Source: a bacterium
GTDB lineage: Bacteria; SAR324; XYD2-FULL-50-16
Assembly: GCA_018830885.1 (NCBI GenBank)
Contig: JAHJRI010000296.1
Coordinates: 1-34,486, forward strand
Length of the DNA: 34,486 bases
Direction: 5' to 3'
Below are positions 16,889 to 24,411 of this stretch, piece by piece (within the stretch, counting starts at the first letter, position 1; each line of letters opens with the position of its first letter). A model generated the notes under the pieces. The model saw only the letters and a program-made list of their open reading frames with translations. It searched no databases and was not told where the DNA came from. The translations under genes and the position numbers were made by a program.

Positions 16889-17743
16889 TCAATTTCGAAG
16901 GGTCACTTTTGCAACCACTTCGCCAGCATGTTTTTTCCGAAGGCGTTTGATCCGTTTAATCAGTTTCTTCTTTGTCAATCGCTCCCGCTGAAACTCTATC
17001 AGCTGATAGAGGGTTTTGATACCCATCGTTTCCAACTGCTGTAAAAACCGATTCAGAAAAAAGGTTGTCGCCAGCACATCGGACATGGCCCGATGCCGGT
17101 TTTCCATCTGATAGTCGAAGTAAATAGATAGTCCGCTGATACCCCGCGCCTTCACATTTGGCAACAGTTTTCTGGCCAGCCGAAAGGTACAGATTTCAAT
17201 CTGGGGCTTGAAAACTGCCAGCTCGAGTCGGCCCAGTTCTGACATAATGAAAGAGTAGTCAAAGAGAGAGTTATGAGCAACAAAAATTCCATTATCGGCA
17301 AACTGGGTAAATTGCGGCAGCACTTTCTCAATCGTCGGCGCGTTGGCAACCGTTTCATTGGTAATTTTCGTCAGGTTGGTAATCTGCCACGATATCTTTT
17401 TCTGAGGATCGACCAGTGACTCAAATTGATCAATGACCTCTCCATTGCGAACCCTCAGCGCTGCAATTTCGATGATTCTGTCCTTTCCTTTAATGGAGCC
17501 GGTTGTTTCCAAATCGGTGATGACAAACTCCACTTCCGAAATGGGTTGATCTTCAACCAGTTCTTCCAATGGAACACATTTCCAACTGGAATTGGCACCC
17601 CCGATGAATCGTTTGTCAGATTCCAAAAGGAAGCGCAGCTGCTCGATTTCATGGTGAAATTTTAGATTCAGCGCCTGTCGAATCTGCTTTTCAGTAATTT
17701 CTCCTTCAAACTGGTATAAAAGTTGGAAAACTGCGTTATTCAA
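16889..17743 (-). CDS. DEDDh 3'-5' exonuclease (DnaQ/Pol III epsilon-like) with extra N-terminal domain
   Basis: A 284-residue protein. An N-terminal domain of about 65 residues of unknown type (helix-rich, perhaps winged-helix-like) precedes an RNase T/DnaQ exonuclease fold. Catalytic residues are Asp77 and Glu79 in VITDLETTG, Asp162 in AHNSLFDYSF, and His217 with Asp222 in HRAMSD; all five DEDDh positions are intact. The C-terminal tail is strongly basic (KKKLIKRIKRLRKKH), which suits nucleic-acid binding. It is probably a DNA repair or RNA-processing exonuclease rather than the replicative epsilon subunit. It lies upstream of gspE by 105 bases on the same strand. Confidence 0.88.
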   Translation of the reverse strand: MNNAVFQLLYQFEGEITEKQIRQALNLKFHHEIEQLRFLLESDKRFIGGANSSWKCVPLEELVEDQPISEVEFVITDLETTGSIKGKDRIIEIAALRVRNGEVIDQFESLVDPQKKISWQITNLTKITNETVANAPTIEKVLPQFTQFADNGIFVAHNSLFDYSFIMSELGRLELAVFKPQIEICTFRLARKLLPNVKARGISGLSIYFDYQMENRHRAMSDVLATTFFLNRFLQQLETMGIKTLYQLIEFQRERLTKKKLIKRIKRLRKKHAGEVVAKVTLRN

Positions 17744-18177
17744 AACAATCCTGTCAATAAAGGGTCAATACGAAATTCAGCCATCATCAATTTATGCGGG
17801 GCTGCTGGCGGACAGGAACCGTCTTATCACCGTCCCTTTCTGATCTGTTTTAACAGAATTCTGTGTCGGCAAGGTCCCCGGGTCTCAGTGACGGCTCCAC
17901 CAAGCATCCGTATGGCGGTTCTGTTTTAGTTATACGTTCAGTTTAGTTAATCAGTGGCCTTTTTCAACCAAAAGGTGAATAAAGATTTGTTATGGCGCAA
18001 AAAACGGGAAAATGTGTGCCAGTCAATCTGGATGTTACATTCATTTGAATACGTTCAAGCTGTGTATGCAAAAAGCATGAAATCCAGGAAAACCTTTTTT
18101 TCGGTTGCCTGAATAGAACCGATACCGATACACAGAAATGCAAGACCGACATCAAAGGAACCAACTCTCTCGCTGAT
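17744..18177. other. Divergent spacer, 434 bases, no convincing gene
   Basis: It separates the exonuclease (minus) from the O-antigen ligase-like gene (plus) and must hold both promoters. An AT-rich patch at about 17926-17952 is the likeliest promoter area, but I cannot place confident hexamers. A 12-codon open frame starting at 18138 ends 4 bases before the downstream ATG; it might be a leader peptide, though it lacks a good ribosome-binding site. Small open frames here show no family resemblance. Confidence 0.5.
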
Positions 18178-20574
18178 ATGACACTGCACTCGATAAAAAC
18201 CGGGTTCTCCTCAACGCTGCTCATTCCCGGTCTGATCTTCCTCCTGGTCAATACTTCGACCTCGCACATGTTTTACCATGTCAACACCTACAAGATGGTG
18301 CTGGTGATTCTGGGCCTGACATGCTGGGCAATTCGCAATCTCCCTTTTTTCCCTTCGCCAATCGATGACCGGATTCCCTGGAAGATCTGGCTGTTTCTGG
18401 CAATCCCGCTGCTTGCCACCTTTCCCGGGCTGATATGGCACCAGTGGAATTTCAATTACAACTTTCGCTACGAACTGGCAACCAATCTCGCCCTTTTTCT
18501 GTGGGTCGTTTATCTTTACCGGAGCGTTCACCAGGAAAATGAACTCACCCTTTTCATCTTTTTTATCGGTGTAGCGGTTATTTACAATGGCTGCTGGTCC
18601 CTGCTGGAAAAAACCGGTTTCCATCCCCTGGCCTGGCAGGAACCCGTGCAGATGGTCATGGCCACCTTTGGTCACCGCAACTATTTTTCCGGGTTTCTGA
18701 TTGTCCTGCTGCCCATCCTGCTGGTTTTTTCCATCCCCGAAAAGATTCTGGATTCTCCCATCACCGATCATTTCCGGGGTTATTCGGCAACCCGGCTGTT
18801 TTTTACCGTTGCTTTCCTGCTCGGCAGTGTAAGCCTGTTTCTCGCACAAACCCGGGCTGCCATTGCCGCTTTCGCAATCAGTCTCGCTCTGGTGGGGTTT
18901 CTTTATGTTCATTTCTTTGCTCCCCGGCACTGGCGAAAACGGGTGCTGATTCTCTATGGCATCGGGTTCCTGGTCGCTGTCTGCCTGATGACGGTTATTG
19001 CTCTGAATCCTGAATGGTTCAAGGGATCCCGGTTCACGCAGCTTTTTACGCTCCGTGGCTGGGTGGGCCGCCTCCTGGCCTGGGAAACCGCGGTCAGCTC
19101 CATCAAAGCCTCTCCCCTGGCAGGTTTCGGGTTGGGAAGCTCCTACAATCTTTTCTTTTCCTTCGTGGACCCGGATGCAAGCCTGTTCCATCACGAACAC
19201 AGCTATAACCACGTTCATTCCGAAATTCTGGAATATCTCCAGGAAAGCGGACTCATCGGCCTGATCGCGTTCCTTGTTTTCTGGGCCTGGCTTATCTATC
19301 TCCTTATCAGACGGTTGCGCAATTCAGAGTCCAGTAACCTGCAAATCAAACTGGCAATCGGCATCAGCGGCGGTTTCCTGGCTTATCACATTCACAGCTG
19401 TTTTTCCGTGGCGCCCCGAATGATGGTCATGAAACTGCCGCTTTTCACCCTGATCGCACTGACCTTGATTCTCAACAAGTCATGCAGCCGGGCGGACCGC
19501 CCGGAAAGGAATGCCCCCTCCCTGCGAAGTCGGGCTTTATCTGGCCTGCCTACCCTGGGCACTTTGCTGATCATCTGGATCATTTTCCTGCCCTGGGCTG
19601 CAGGCCAGTATCACTTCGTCAGAATCCAGAACGAGCGTGCATCCTATCTCCAGATCGCAAAAATGGAGCGTCTGGTCAGTCTTGCCCCGGATATTTACGC
19701 CCTGGACGAACTCTCCCGACAGCAAATTGAATACAAAAGAGCGGACGCCCTGAAAAAGACACTGCACCGCATCGAACAGATTATTCCCCACTATCGCGAT
19801 CTCGGGTACAAAAAAGCCCTGCAGGCAGTCATGAGCGGGGATCCGGAAAAGGCCAAGCAGCTCGGACTGGCCTTTCAGCAACGGGATCGCTACCACCTGC
19901 CAGGCATCGATCTGCTGTTGAACCTCTCGGTGGCGACCAACGACCTGCCGGAATTCAAAAAACAACTGGCTCTGTTTATACGAAAACATGTTTTTGACCA
20001 TCGGTTGATTGAGAGCCTGACCGCCACGGATGTTCAGATTCAGTTTTTGCCCCTTGAAGAACCCCTCAAGGTCGTCAGCCAGCCAGGCAAGCTGACGTTT
20101 CAGTGGAGCGAAAAGCTGGTGGATCTCCTCTTTGAAACTGCCCGCAAAAATCGCTTTCAGGAACCCCTGGCCACGGAGAAACAGAAATACGGAATTTTTC
20201 TGGCGCAACTGCTGGCCAAGAGCCCCTATTTTCAGCTGACACTGCAGGACCCCTATCAAAACGAACGTCGCTCAATCCTGGATTTGGCAAAAGAATACCA
20301 GTCACTGGATGAAGCGTGGGCCCTGCGGGAAAAACATCTGCAACGGGAGAACCGGGCCGAACTGCAACGGACGCTGCCCCAGAAAAGAAGAGATATATAC
20401 CTCAGGCAATTGCAGACACTGGCAATGCTCCGTCAGCAATATCAGGCCCGGCTGGATCGTTTTGCGGAACAGCTGAGAGAAAAAACAGACTGGGACCTCT
20501 ATAGCAGAAAGCAGAAGTTTATCAAGGTGTTCGTCTACCGGTTCAACGCGGTGATTTTCCCGGCGGGTTCCTGA
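18178..20574 (+). CDS. O-antigen ligase/polymerase-family (Wzy_C) membrane protein with long C-terminal domain
   Basis: A 798-residue protein. The first 475 residues or so are polytopic, with about 11-12 hydrophobic helices, and include the TFGHRNYFSGFLIVLLPI segment and the family hallmark periplasmic loop followed by HSYNHVHSEILEYLQESGLIG (about 340-360). Proteins of this family link O-antigen or other glycans to a lipid or protein acceptor on the periplasmic side. The C-terminal 310 residues after the last helix are soluble, helical and rich in charged residues, probably periplasmic, and end in a coiled-coil-like stretch (REKHLQRENRAELQ). No glycosyltransferase genes are nearby, so the substrate is unknown. 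The start lacks a clear ribosome-binding site. Confidence 0.85.
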   Translation: MTLHSIKTGFSSTLLIPGLIFLLVNTSTSHMFYHVNTYKMVLVILGLTCWAIRNLPFFPSPIDDRIPWKIWLFLAIPLLATFPGLIWHQWNFNYNFRYELATNLALFLWVVYLYRSVHQENELTLFIFFIGVAVIYNGCWSLLEKTGFHPLAWQEPVQMVMATFGHRNYFSGFLIVLLPILLVFSIPEKILDSPITDHFRGYSATRLFFTVAFLLGSVSLFLAQTRAAIAAFAISLALVGFLYVHFFAPRHWRKRVLILYGIGFLVAVCLMTVIALNPEWFKGSRFTQLFTLRGWVGRLLAWETAVSSIKASPLAGFGLGSSYNLFFSFVDPDASLFHHEHSYNHVHSEILEYLQESGLIGLIAFLVFWAWLIYLLIRRLRNSESSNLQIKLAIGISGGFLAYHIHSCFSVAPRMMVMKLPLFTLIALTLILNKSCSRADRPERNAPSLRSRALSGLPTLGTLLIIWIIFLPWAAGQYHFVRIQNERASYLQIAKMERLVSLAPDIYALDELSRQQIEYKRADALKKTLHRIEQIIPHYRDLGYKKALQAVMSGDPEKAKQLGLAFQQRDRYHLPGIDLLLNLSVATNDLPEFKKQLALFIRKHVFDHRLIESLTATDVQIQFLPLEEPLKVVSQPGKLTFQWSEKLVDLLFETARKNRFQEPLATEKQKYGIFLAQLLAKSPYFQLTLQDPYQNERRSILDLAKEYQSLDEAWALREKHLQRENRAELQRTLPQKRRDIYLRQLQTLAMLRQQYQARLDRFAEQLREKTDWDLYSRKQKFIKVFVYRFNAVIFPAGS

Positions 20575-20660
20575 CAGTCCCCTGCCAAAACCGGAGCAGC
20601 AATTTATCCATTGTAAATCGGTAAAAAGCAGGATAGTCTAAGAACCAGTCCCATAACCAA

Positions 20661-21455
20661 ATGCGCATCATGAATTCAGTCACCCGCTGGAATATGAAAT
20701 CGAACTGGATCTACCGGATTGTCTTCTTCCTCACCATCGGTTTGCTGGCAGGATCCAGCGCAGTCGCTCAGACAGTGCCTATCCCCAGTTTCAACCTGGA
20801 AATCGGACAATCGACCAACCCGGATCAGGTTGCATCCACACTGCAGATCATCGCCCTGCTGACCGTTTTATCCCTGGCACCGGCAATCCTGATCATGACC
20901 ACATCATTCACCCGGATCATCATTGTCCTCTCTTTTATGCGTAATGCCCTGGGAACACAGCAGTCACCACCCAACCAGGTTTTGCTGGGTTTTGCCATGT
21001 TCCTGACGTTCTTTATCATGGCCAATCCCTGGTCGCAGGTTTATGATCAGGCATTGAAACCATACTTCAATAAACAGATCGGGCAGGAGGTCGCCTTTCA
21101 GAGGGCCAGCCAACCTATTAAAAACTGGATGGTTCGCTTTACCCGGGAAAAGGATCTGGGTCTCTTTTTACGGATTGCCAAGCTTAAACGACCGAAGAAC
21201 ATCAGCGAAGTCCCCATATGGGTCATTATACCGGCTTTCGTCATCAGCGAGTTGAAAACAGCCTTTCAGATGGGGTTTATTATCTATATTCCATTTCTGG
21301 TCATCGACATGGTGGTCTCATCGGTGCTGATGTCGATGGGGATGATGATGCTGCCGCCCATCATGATCTCGCTACCATTTAAGATCATGTTATTTGTCCT
21401 GGTCGATGGCTGGTACCTCATCACCGCATCCCTGGTAAAAAGCTTTACCGGTTAA
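20661..21455 (+). CDS. fliP: Flagellar export apparatus protein FliP
   Basis: A 264-residue component of the flagellar type III export gate. A cleavable signal peptide (about residues 17-36, ending AVAQ) is typical for FliP. Conserved segments are TSFTRIIIVLSFMRNALGTQQSPPNQVL, the ending of the central loop in VPIWVIIPAFVISELKTAFQMGF, and GMMMLPPIMISLPFKIMLFVLVDGW. Four transmembrane helices are present. The start at 20661 is the first ATG; Met4 and Met12 are alternatives and none has a strong ribosome-binding site. fliQ follows after 89 bases. fliO is not upstream and fliR is not downstream. Confidence 0.97.
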   Translation: MRIMNSVTRWNMKSNWIYRIVFFLTIGLLAGSSAVAQTVPIPSFNLEIGQSTNPDQVASTLQIIALLTVLSLAPAILIMTTSFTRIIIVLSFMRNALGTQQSPPNQVLLGFAMFLTFFIMANPWSQVYDQALKPYFNKQIGQEVAFQRASQPIKNWMVRFTREKDLGLFLRIAKLKRPKNISEVPIWVIIPAFVISELKTAFQMGFIIYIPFLVIDMVVSSVLMSMGMMMLPPIMISLPFKIMLFVLVDGWYLITASLVKSFTG

Positions 21456-21544
21456 CCCCCAGAGGAGACCGGATAGACATGAAATACGGTCAGGGTTGAC
21501 CATCGCCATAACAGGACGTTAATTCTCTGCACAGGAGAGGAAAA

Positions 21545-21820
21545 ATGACACCGGAATTTGTCGTTTCATTTGCCACTGAAGCCATCACCGTTGCCACCAA
21601 ACTGGCCGCACCACTGTTGATCACGGCTCTGGTACTCGGATTGGCCGTCTCTATTTTTCAGGCGGTCACCCAGATCCAGGAGATGACACTGGCCATCATC
21701 CCCAAAATGGTGGGCGTCGTCGTCTTGCTGATTCTATTTTTGCCATGGTTCGTCAGCACCGCTGCCGAATTTATGGAAAAAACCCTCAGCAACATTCCCT
21801 TTTACGTCGGGCTGGGTTGA
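21545..21820 (+). CDS. fliQ: Flagellar export apparatus protein FliQ
   Basis: A 91-residue protein with two transmembrane helices (about 18-38 and 55-75), part of the FliP5-Q4-R1 export gate. Family features include LAAPLLITALVLGLAVSIFQAVTQIQEMTLAIIPK and the VSTAAEFMEK region after the second helix. A strong AGGAGAGG ribosome-binding site precedes the ATG. The next gene starts 6 bases after the stop and is not fliR, the normal neighbour. Confidence 0.97.
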   Translation: MTPEFVVSFATEAITVATKLAAPLLITALVLGLAVSIFQAVTQIQEMTLAIIPKMVGVVVLLILFLPWFVSTAAEFMEKTLSNIPFYVGLG

Positions 21821-21826
21821 CGTCAG

Positions 21827-22480
21827 ATGAACGGTTTTATCGAACCGCCACACCGAATTCCACTCTTCCTGAGACTGGGTATCTGGTTTGCGGAGAAAAG
21901 CACCGGCAAAAAAATGCTCCCGGCCCGCCTGTTGTCCTGGGTTCCGAGAACCGCCCTCGGATCCGGTATTCTGGAAGCGCTGGTCGTCCACAAGGACAGG
22001 ACCATCTCCCAGCGGTTGCTGAAGCTGGTGCGGATCCAGACCTCGTTTATCGTCTCCTGCCCCTTTTGTATCGATATGAATGGACTCGGATATGCCGAAC
22101 AGGGGATCTCCGAAGAGGAGATCCTGGCACTGAGAGACATCAAGCCAATCACTGAAGTAACTTCCCTCAATGAGAGGGAACTGACGGCGCTGGCATATGT
22201 CCGTCTGCTTTCCCAAACACCTATTCTCTTTTCGGAGCGGTTCCTGGAAAGGCTGAAAAAGGCCTTTGACGACAGGGAAATCGTTATTTTGGCAACAACG
22301 ATTGCACAGGTCAATTACTGGGCCCGTCTCATTCAGGGGCTGGGGATTCCACCCGCGGGTTTTTCAAGCCATTGCGATATCCTGGCGCTCGATTCCTACC
22401 GGACCCTGAAACAGGAAAATCAACCGGGCGGGAAACCATCCGCTGAAACATCCATCTTAAAGGAGGACCATGAAAGATGA
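21827..22480 (+). CDS. AhpD-like (carboxymuconolactone decarboxylase fold) CxxC protein
   Basis: A 217-residue protein whose middle carries SCPFCIDMN (Cys78 and Cys81), the redox-active CxxC of AhpD-like/CMD-family proteins, followed by the helical stretch ISEEEILALRD and the conserved second half (ELTALAYVRLL and REIVILATTIAQVNYWARL). AhpD-type proteins are small-thiol-linked peroxidase partners; the many uncharacterised members may be hydroperoxidases or thiol oxidoreductases. It starts 6 bases after fliQ and overlaps the next gene, a likely selenoprotein of another redox family, by 11 bases. That suggests a paired redox role. No signal peptide is seen. Confidence 0.85.
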   Translation: MNGFIEPPHRIPLFLRLGIWFAEKSTGKKMLPARLLSWVPRTALGSGILEALVVHKDRTISQRLLKLVRIQTSFIVSCPFCIDMNGLGYAEQGISEEEILALRDIKPITEVTSLNERELTALAYVRLLSQTPILFSERFLERLKKAFDDREIVILATTIAQVNYWARLIQGLGIPPAGFSSHCDILALDSYRTLKQENQPGGKPSAETSILKEDHER

Positions 22481-22961
22481 TCAGTTTTACGAAGGAGTTG
22501 TCAAACGAGCCTTCCAGACACTTCTGACCGCGACCTGAGCAGAAGCGACCCTGCAGGGACTGCAGGAAATCTGGGAGCCCGGCTGCCAGGAATACTCCTG
22601 GGCAACCGCCGGCTATTCCGGAGCCATCAATACCGGCAACACCACCTGCGGACTGCTGATCGGCAGCAGTATCGCCATCGGCCTCCGTCACGGGAAGGGC
22701 AACAGTTGTATTCCCCGTGAAGAGGAAACCTTACGGGCAAAATCGATCGCGGAAGTCAAGGACCTGTACCAGGATTTCATCGCCCATTTCGAGACCTCAG
22801 ACTGCAAGTCGCTGATCCAATGCGACTTCAGCAAGCCAGGCGAATATGAGCGGTATCACGCTGAAAAACTGTACCAGAACACCTGTATCCGTTTTTTCCA
22901 CCACGTGATGCAGCGCTTTATCGAAGCGGATAAAAAAGCCACCCGGGAAGCAGAAAAATAG
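22470..22961 (+). CDS. C_GCAxxG_C_C-family redox protein, probable selenoprotein (in-frame TGA = Sec23)
   Basis: An ATG at 22470 with a perfect AGGAGG site opens a 164-codon frame (163 residues plus a TAG stop) interrupted only by TGA at 22536-22538. Reading TGA as selenocysteine gives TATUAEATLQGLQE, which puts Sec23 where the C_GCAxxG_C_C family has its first conserved Cys (the CAxA motif). The rest fits the family: GYSGAINTGNTTCGLLIGSSIAIGL (Cys60), Cys80, DCKSLIQCDFSKPGEY (Cys112, Cys118) and CIRFF (Cys139). Eleven bases after the TGA is a 7-bp stem with a GGA loop, as expected of a bacterial SECIS. Members of this family are putative redox proteins, and some annotated homologues are already called (seleno)proteins. 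It overlaps the AhpD-like gene. The alternative is a nonsense-mutated pseudogene. Confidence 0.85.
22536..22566 (+). promoter_or_regulatory. Sec UGA codon with SECIS-like hairpin
   Basis: TGA at 22536-22538 is followed by CCTGCAG (22550-22556), loop GGA (22557-22559) and CTGCAGG (22560-22566), a perfect 7-bp stem. The apical loop begins with two G residues and starts 18 bases beyond the UGA. Bacterial SECIS elements bound by SelB usually have a short stem with a G in the first two loop positions, about 16-37 bases from the UGA, so geometry and loop both fit. Confidence 0.8.
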
Positions 22962-22985
22962 GCAGTGCCGGCGGATCAGAAACCA

Positions 22986-23933
22986 TCAACGGGTTCTATC
23001 CCTAAGCGACCGGCCCAGTTCTGCGGTCTCCCGCTGCAGGTTTTCCATGACCCAGTCCCGAAAAATCGTCACTTTCTTCTTTTTTTCAAAGTCAAAGGGA
23101 GTGACAAAATAGGATGCATATCGGGTGCGAACCAGACTGTCAAAAAGGGGCACCAGTAATCCCGCCTTCACATCATCCCCGATCAGCGTTTCCCTAGCCA
23201 GGGCAATTCCCTGCCGCGCAATTGCCGCCTGGATCACAAAATCGGCCTGTCCGAACTGAAGACCCCGCTCCACATCCAGATGCTGAACCCCCATGGCTTC
23301 TGCCCACTCTTTCCAGGTTGTATTGTAGTCCTTGATACCATAATCATCGTGGAGCAGTTGATAATACTGAATATCTTCCGGGTCCTGCAACGGATGTTCC
23401 GGCCGGATCAGACCCGGACTGCAGACCGGCAGGAAGACCTCATCAATAATGTGCCGGACCGACAGTCCCGGGTAAGTTCCCAGACCGTAGCGAATGCAGC
23501 AGTCTACCTTTTCTCTGAAGAAATCCACCATGTGATCACTGGTGTGAATCCTGAGATTGATCTCCGGATATTGTATCTGGAATTTCGGGATCCTCGGAAT
23601 CAACCATTTTGCTGCAAGCGAAGGCAGCGTGGAGACCGTCAGCGTTTCGTCCCTGTCCCGGGAATGAATCGCGCCTATTTTCCCCTGGATACGGGCCAGG
23701 GCTGGTTCAACCACCTCCAGCAAATCCATGCCTTCAGAAGTCAAAAAGATCTTCCGGGTCCTGCGCTGGAACAATTGAAACCCCAGTTCCTGTTCCAGCT
23801 GCTTGATCTGGATACTGACGGCACCCTGGGTCAGGTGCAGTTCCTGCGCCGCCCTGGTAAAACTGAGATGCCTGCTGACACAGACAAAAGTGAAAAGGGC
23901 GTTCAGATTCAGGTTCGCAGTCATGGCAATCAT
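22986..23933 (-). CDS. LysR-family transcriptional regulator (GcvA-like)
   Basis: A 315-residue regulator. The winged HTH (about residues 12-70) contains the GcvA-type RHLSFTRAAQELHLTQGAVSIQIKQLEQELGFQLFQRRTR, and the effector domain (about 95-300) has the typical WLIPRIPKFQIQYPEINLRIHT opening. It has the TQGAVS helix rather than the more common TQPAVS, as in GcvA and related regulators. Met4 is an equally good start. It is divergent from a DUF1127 gene, a common pairing in proteobacteria, with palindromes in the spacer that could be its operators. The effector is unknown. It converges on the selenoprotein gene. Confidence 0.93.
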   Translation of the reverse strand: MIAMTANLNLNALFTFVCVSRHLSFTRAAQELHLTQGAVSIQIKQLEQELGFQLFQRRTRKIFLTSEGMDLLEVVEPALARIQGKIGAIHSRDRDETLTVSTLPSLAAKWLIPRIPKFQIQYPEINLRIHTSDHMVDFFREKVDCCIRYGLGTYPGLSVRHIIDEVFLPVCSPGLIRPEHPLQDPEDIQYYQLLHDDYGIKDYNTTWKEWAEAMGVQHLDVERGLQFGQADFVIQAAIARQGIALARETLIGDDVKAGLLVPLFDSLVRTRYASYFVTPFDFEKKKKVTIFRDWVMENLQRETAELGRSLRDRTR

Positions 23934-23942
23934 TAAAATATT

Positions 23943-23956
23943 TAATCATTTGATTA
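23943..23956. promoter_or_regulatory. Perfect palindrome, candidate LysR operator
   Basis: TAATCATTTGATTA is a perfect 6-2-6 inverted repeat just upstream of the LysR start. A second palindrome, GTTTG-T-CAAAC, lies at 23966-23976, 23 bases away centre to centre, or about two helical turns. The pair fits the two-site arrangement of LysR regulators, but binding is inferred. Confidence 0.5.
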
Positions 23957-23967
23957 GAAAATTTGGT

Positions 23968-23995
23968 TTGTCAAACAATAATAAAGTAATAATAG
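23968..23995 (+). promoter_or_regulatory. Candidate promoter of the DUF1127 gene
   Basis: TTGTCA (23968-23973) and TAATAG (23990-23995) are separated by 16 bases. The -35 lies within the GTTTGTCAAAC palindrome, so a bound regulator would overlap it. The region is very AT-rich, so other hexamer choices exist. Confidence 0.4.
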
Positions 23996-24045
23996 AATAG
24001 ATACAACAAACATTGGATTAATATTCTTAATATAAGGAGAGAGCC

Positions 24046-24219
24046 ATGGAAATCCAGAAAGTATCAGAATCCACCCCGTTCAAGACGTTGACCGCCTGGA
24101 TAGCGCGGATCGATTCCCGTGAAAAGCTGAAAACCCTGAGTGACCGCAGTCTCAGGGACATCGGCCTGACCCGGCGGGAAATAGAAGCAGAAATTCGGAA
24201 ACCGTTCTGGAAACCCTGA
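24046..24219 (+). CDS. Small DUF1127 protein
   Basis: A 57-residue protein. The core is LKTLSDRSLRDIGLTRREIEAEI, the signature of DUF1127 (LsDrxLrDIGlxR), and it ends in RKPFWKP, also typical. It starts at the ATG at 24046 after AAGGAGAGA. In other proteobacteria, DUF1127 proteins are small Arg-rich proteins tied to phosphate, RNA turnover or stress responses, but the role here is unknown. Its divergent LysR neighbour is probably its regulator. Confidence 0.9.
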   Translation: MEIQKVSESTPFKTLTAWIARIDSREKLKTLSDRSLRDIGLTRREIEAEIRKPFWKP

Positions 24220-24411
24220 TCAAAAAGACCCCGAATGGGAACATGAAAGGGACACAACCGGCAACGTGAGGGTTTTCATCTGGCAAAAACCGATCTATCC
24301 TGCTAAGGTTGAACCCTCTCAAACAGTGGCCGAATCGAAAAATGCGGATGGCGGAAAGAATTCAGCCCAGGAATTTGTGTCTATCCGTGATCCCCGGAAT
24401 GGAGACATCCA

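Noticed and set aside
17964..18269. Minus-strand 101-codon frame overlapping the start of the O-antigen ligase-like gene.
   Set aside because: It overlaps a well-supported gene, is Cys/Ser/Arg-rich without a pattern, and lacks a ribosome-binding site.
18211..19218. Minus-strand open frame of 335 codons.
   Set aside because: It is the complementary shadow of the O-antigen ligase-like gene, with Gln/Lys/Glu-rich composition and no recognisable domain.
19537..20259. Minus-strand open frame of 240 codons.
   Set aside because: It lies opposite the C-terminal half of the same ligase-like gene and shows no domain or ribosome-binding site.
22536..22538. Reading the TGA as an inactivating nonsense mutation (pseudogene).
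   Set aside because: The position matches a conserved family Cys, the frame is otherwise intact with a perfect ribosome-binding site, and a SECIS-like hairpin follows at the right distance. I keep pseudogene only as the alternative.
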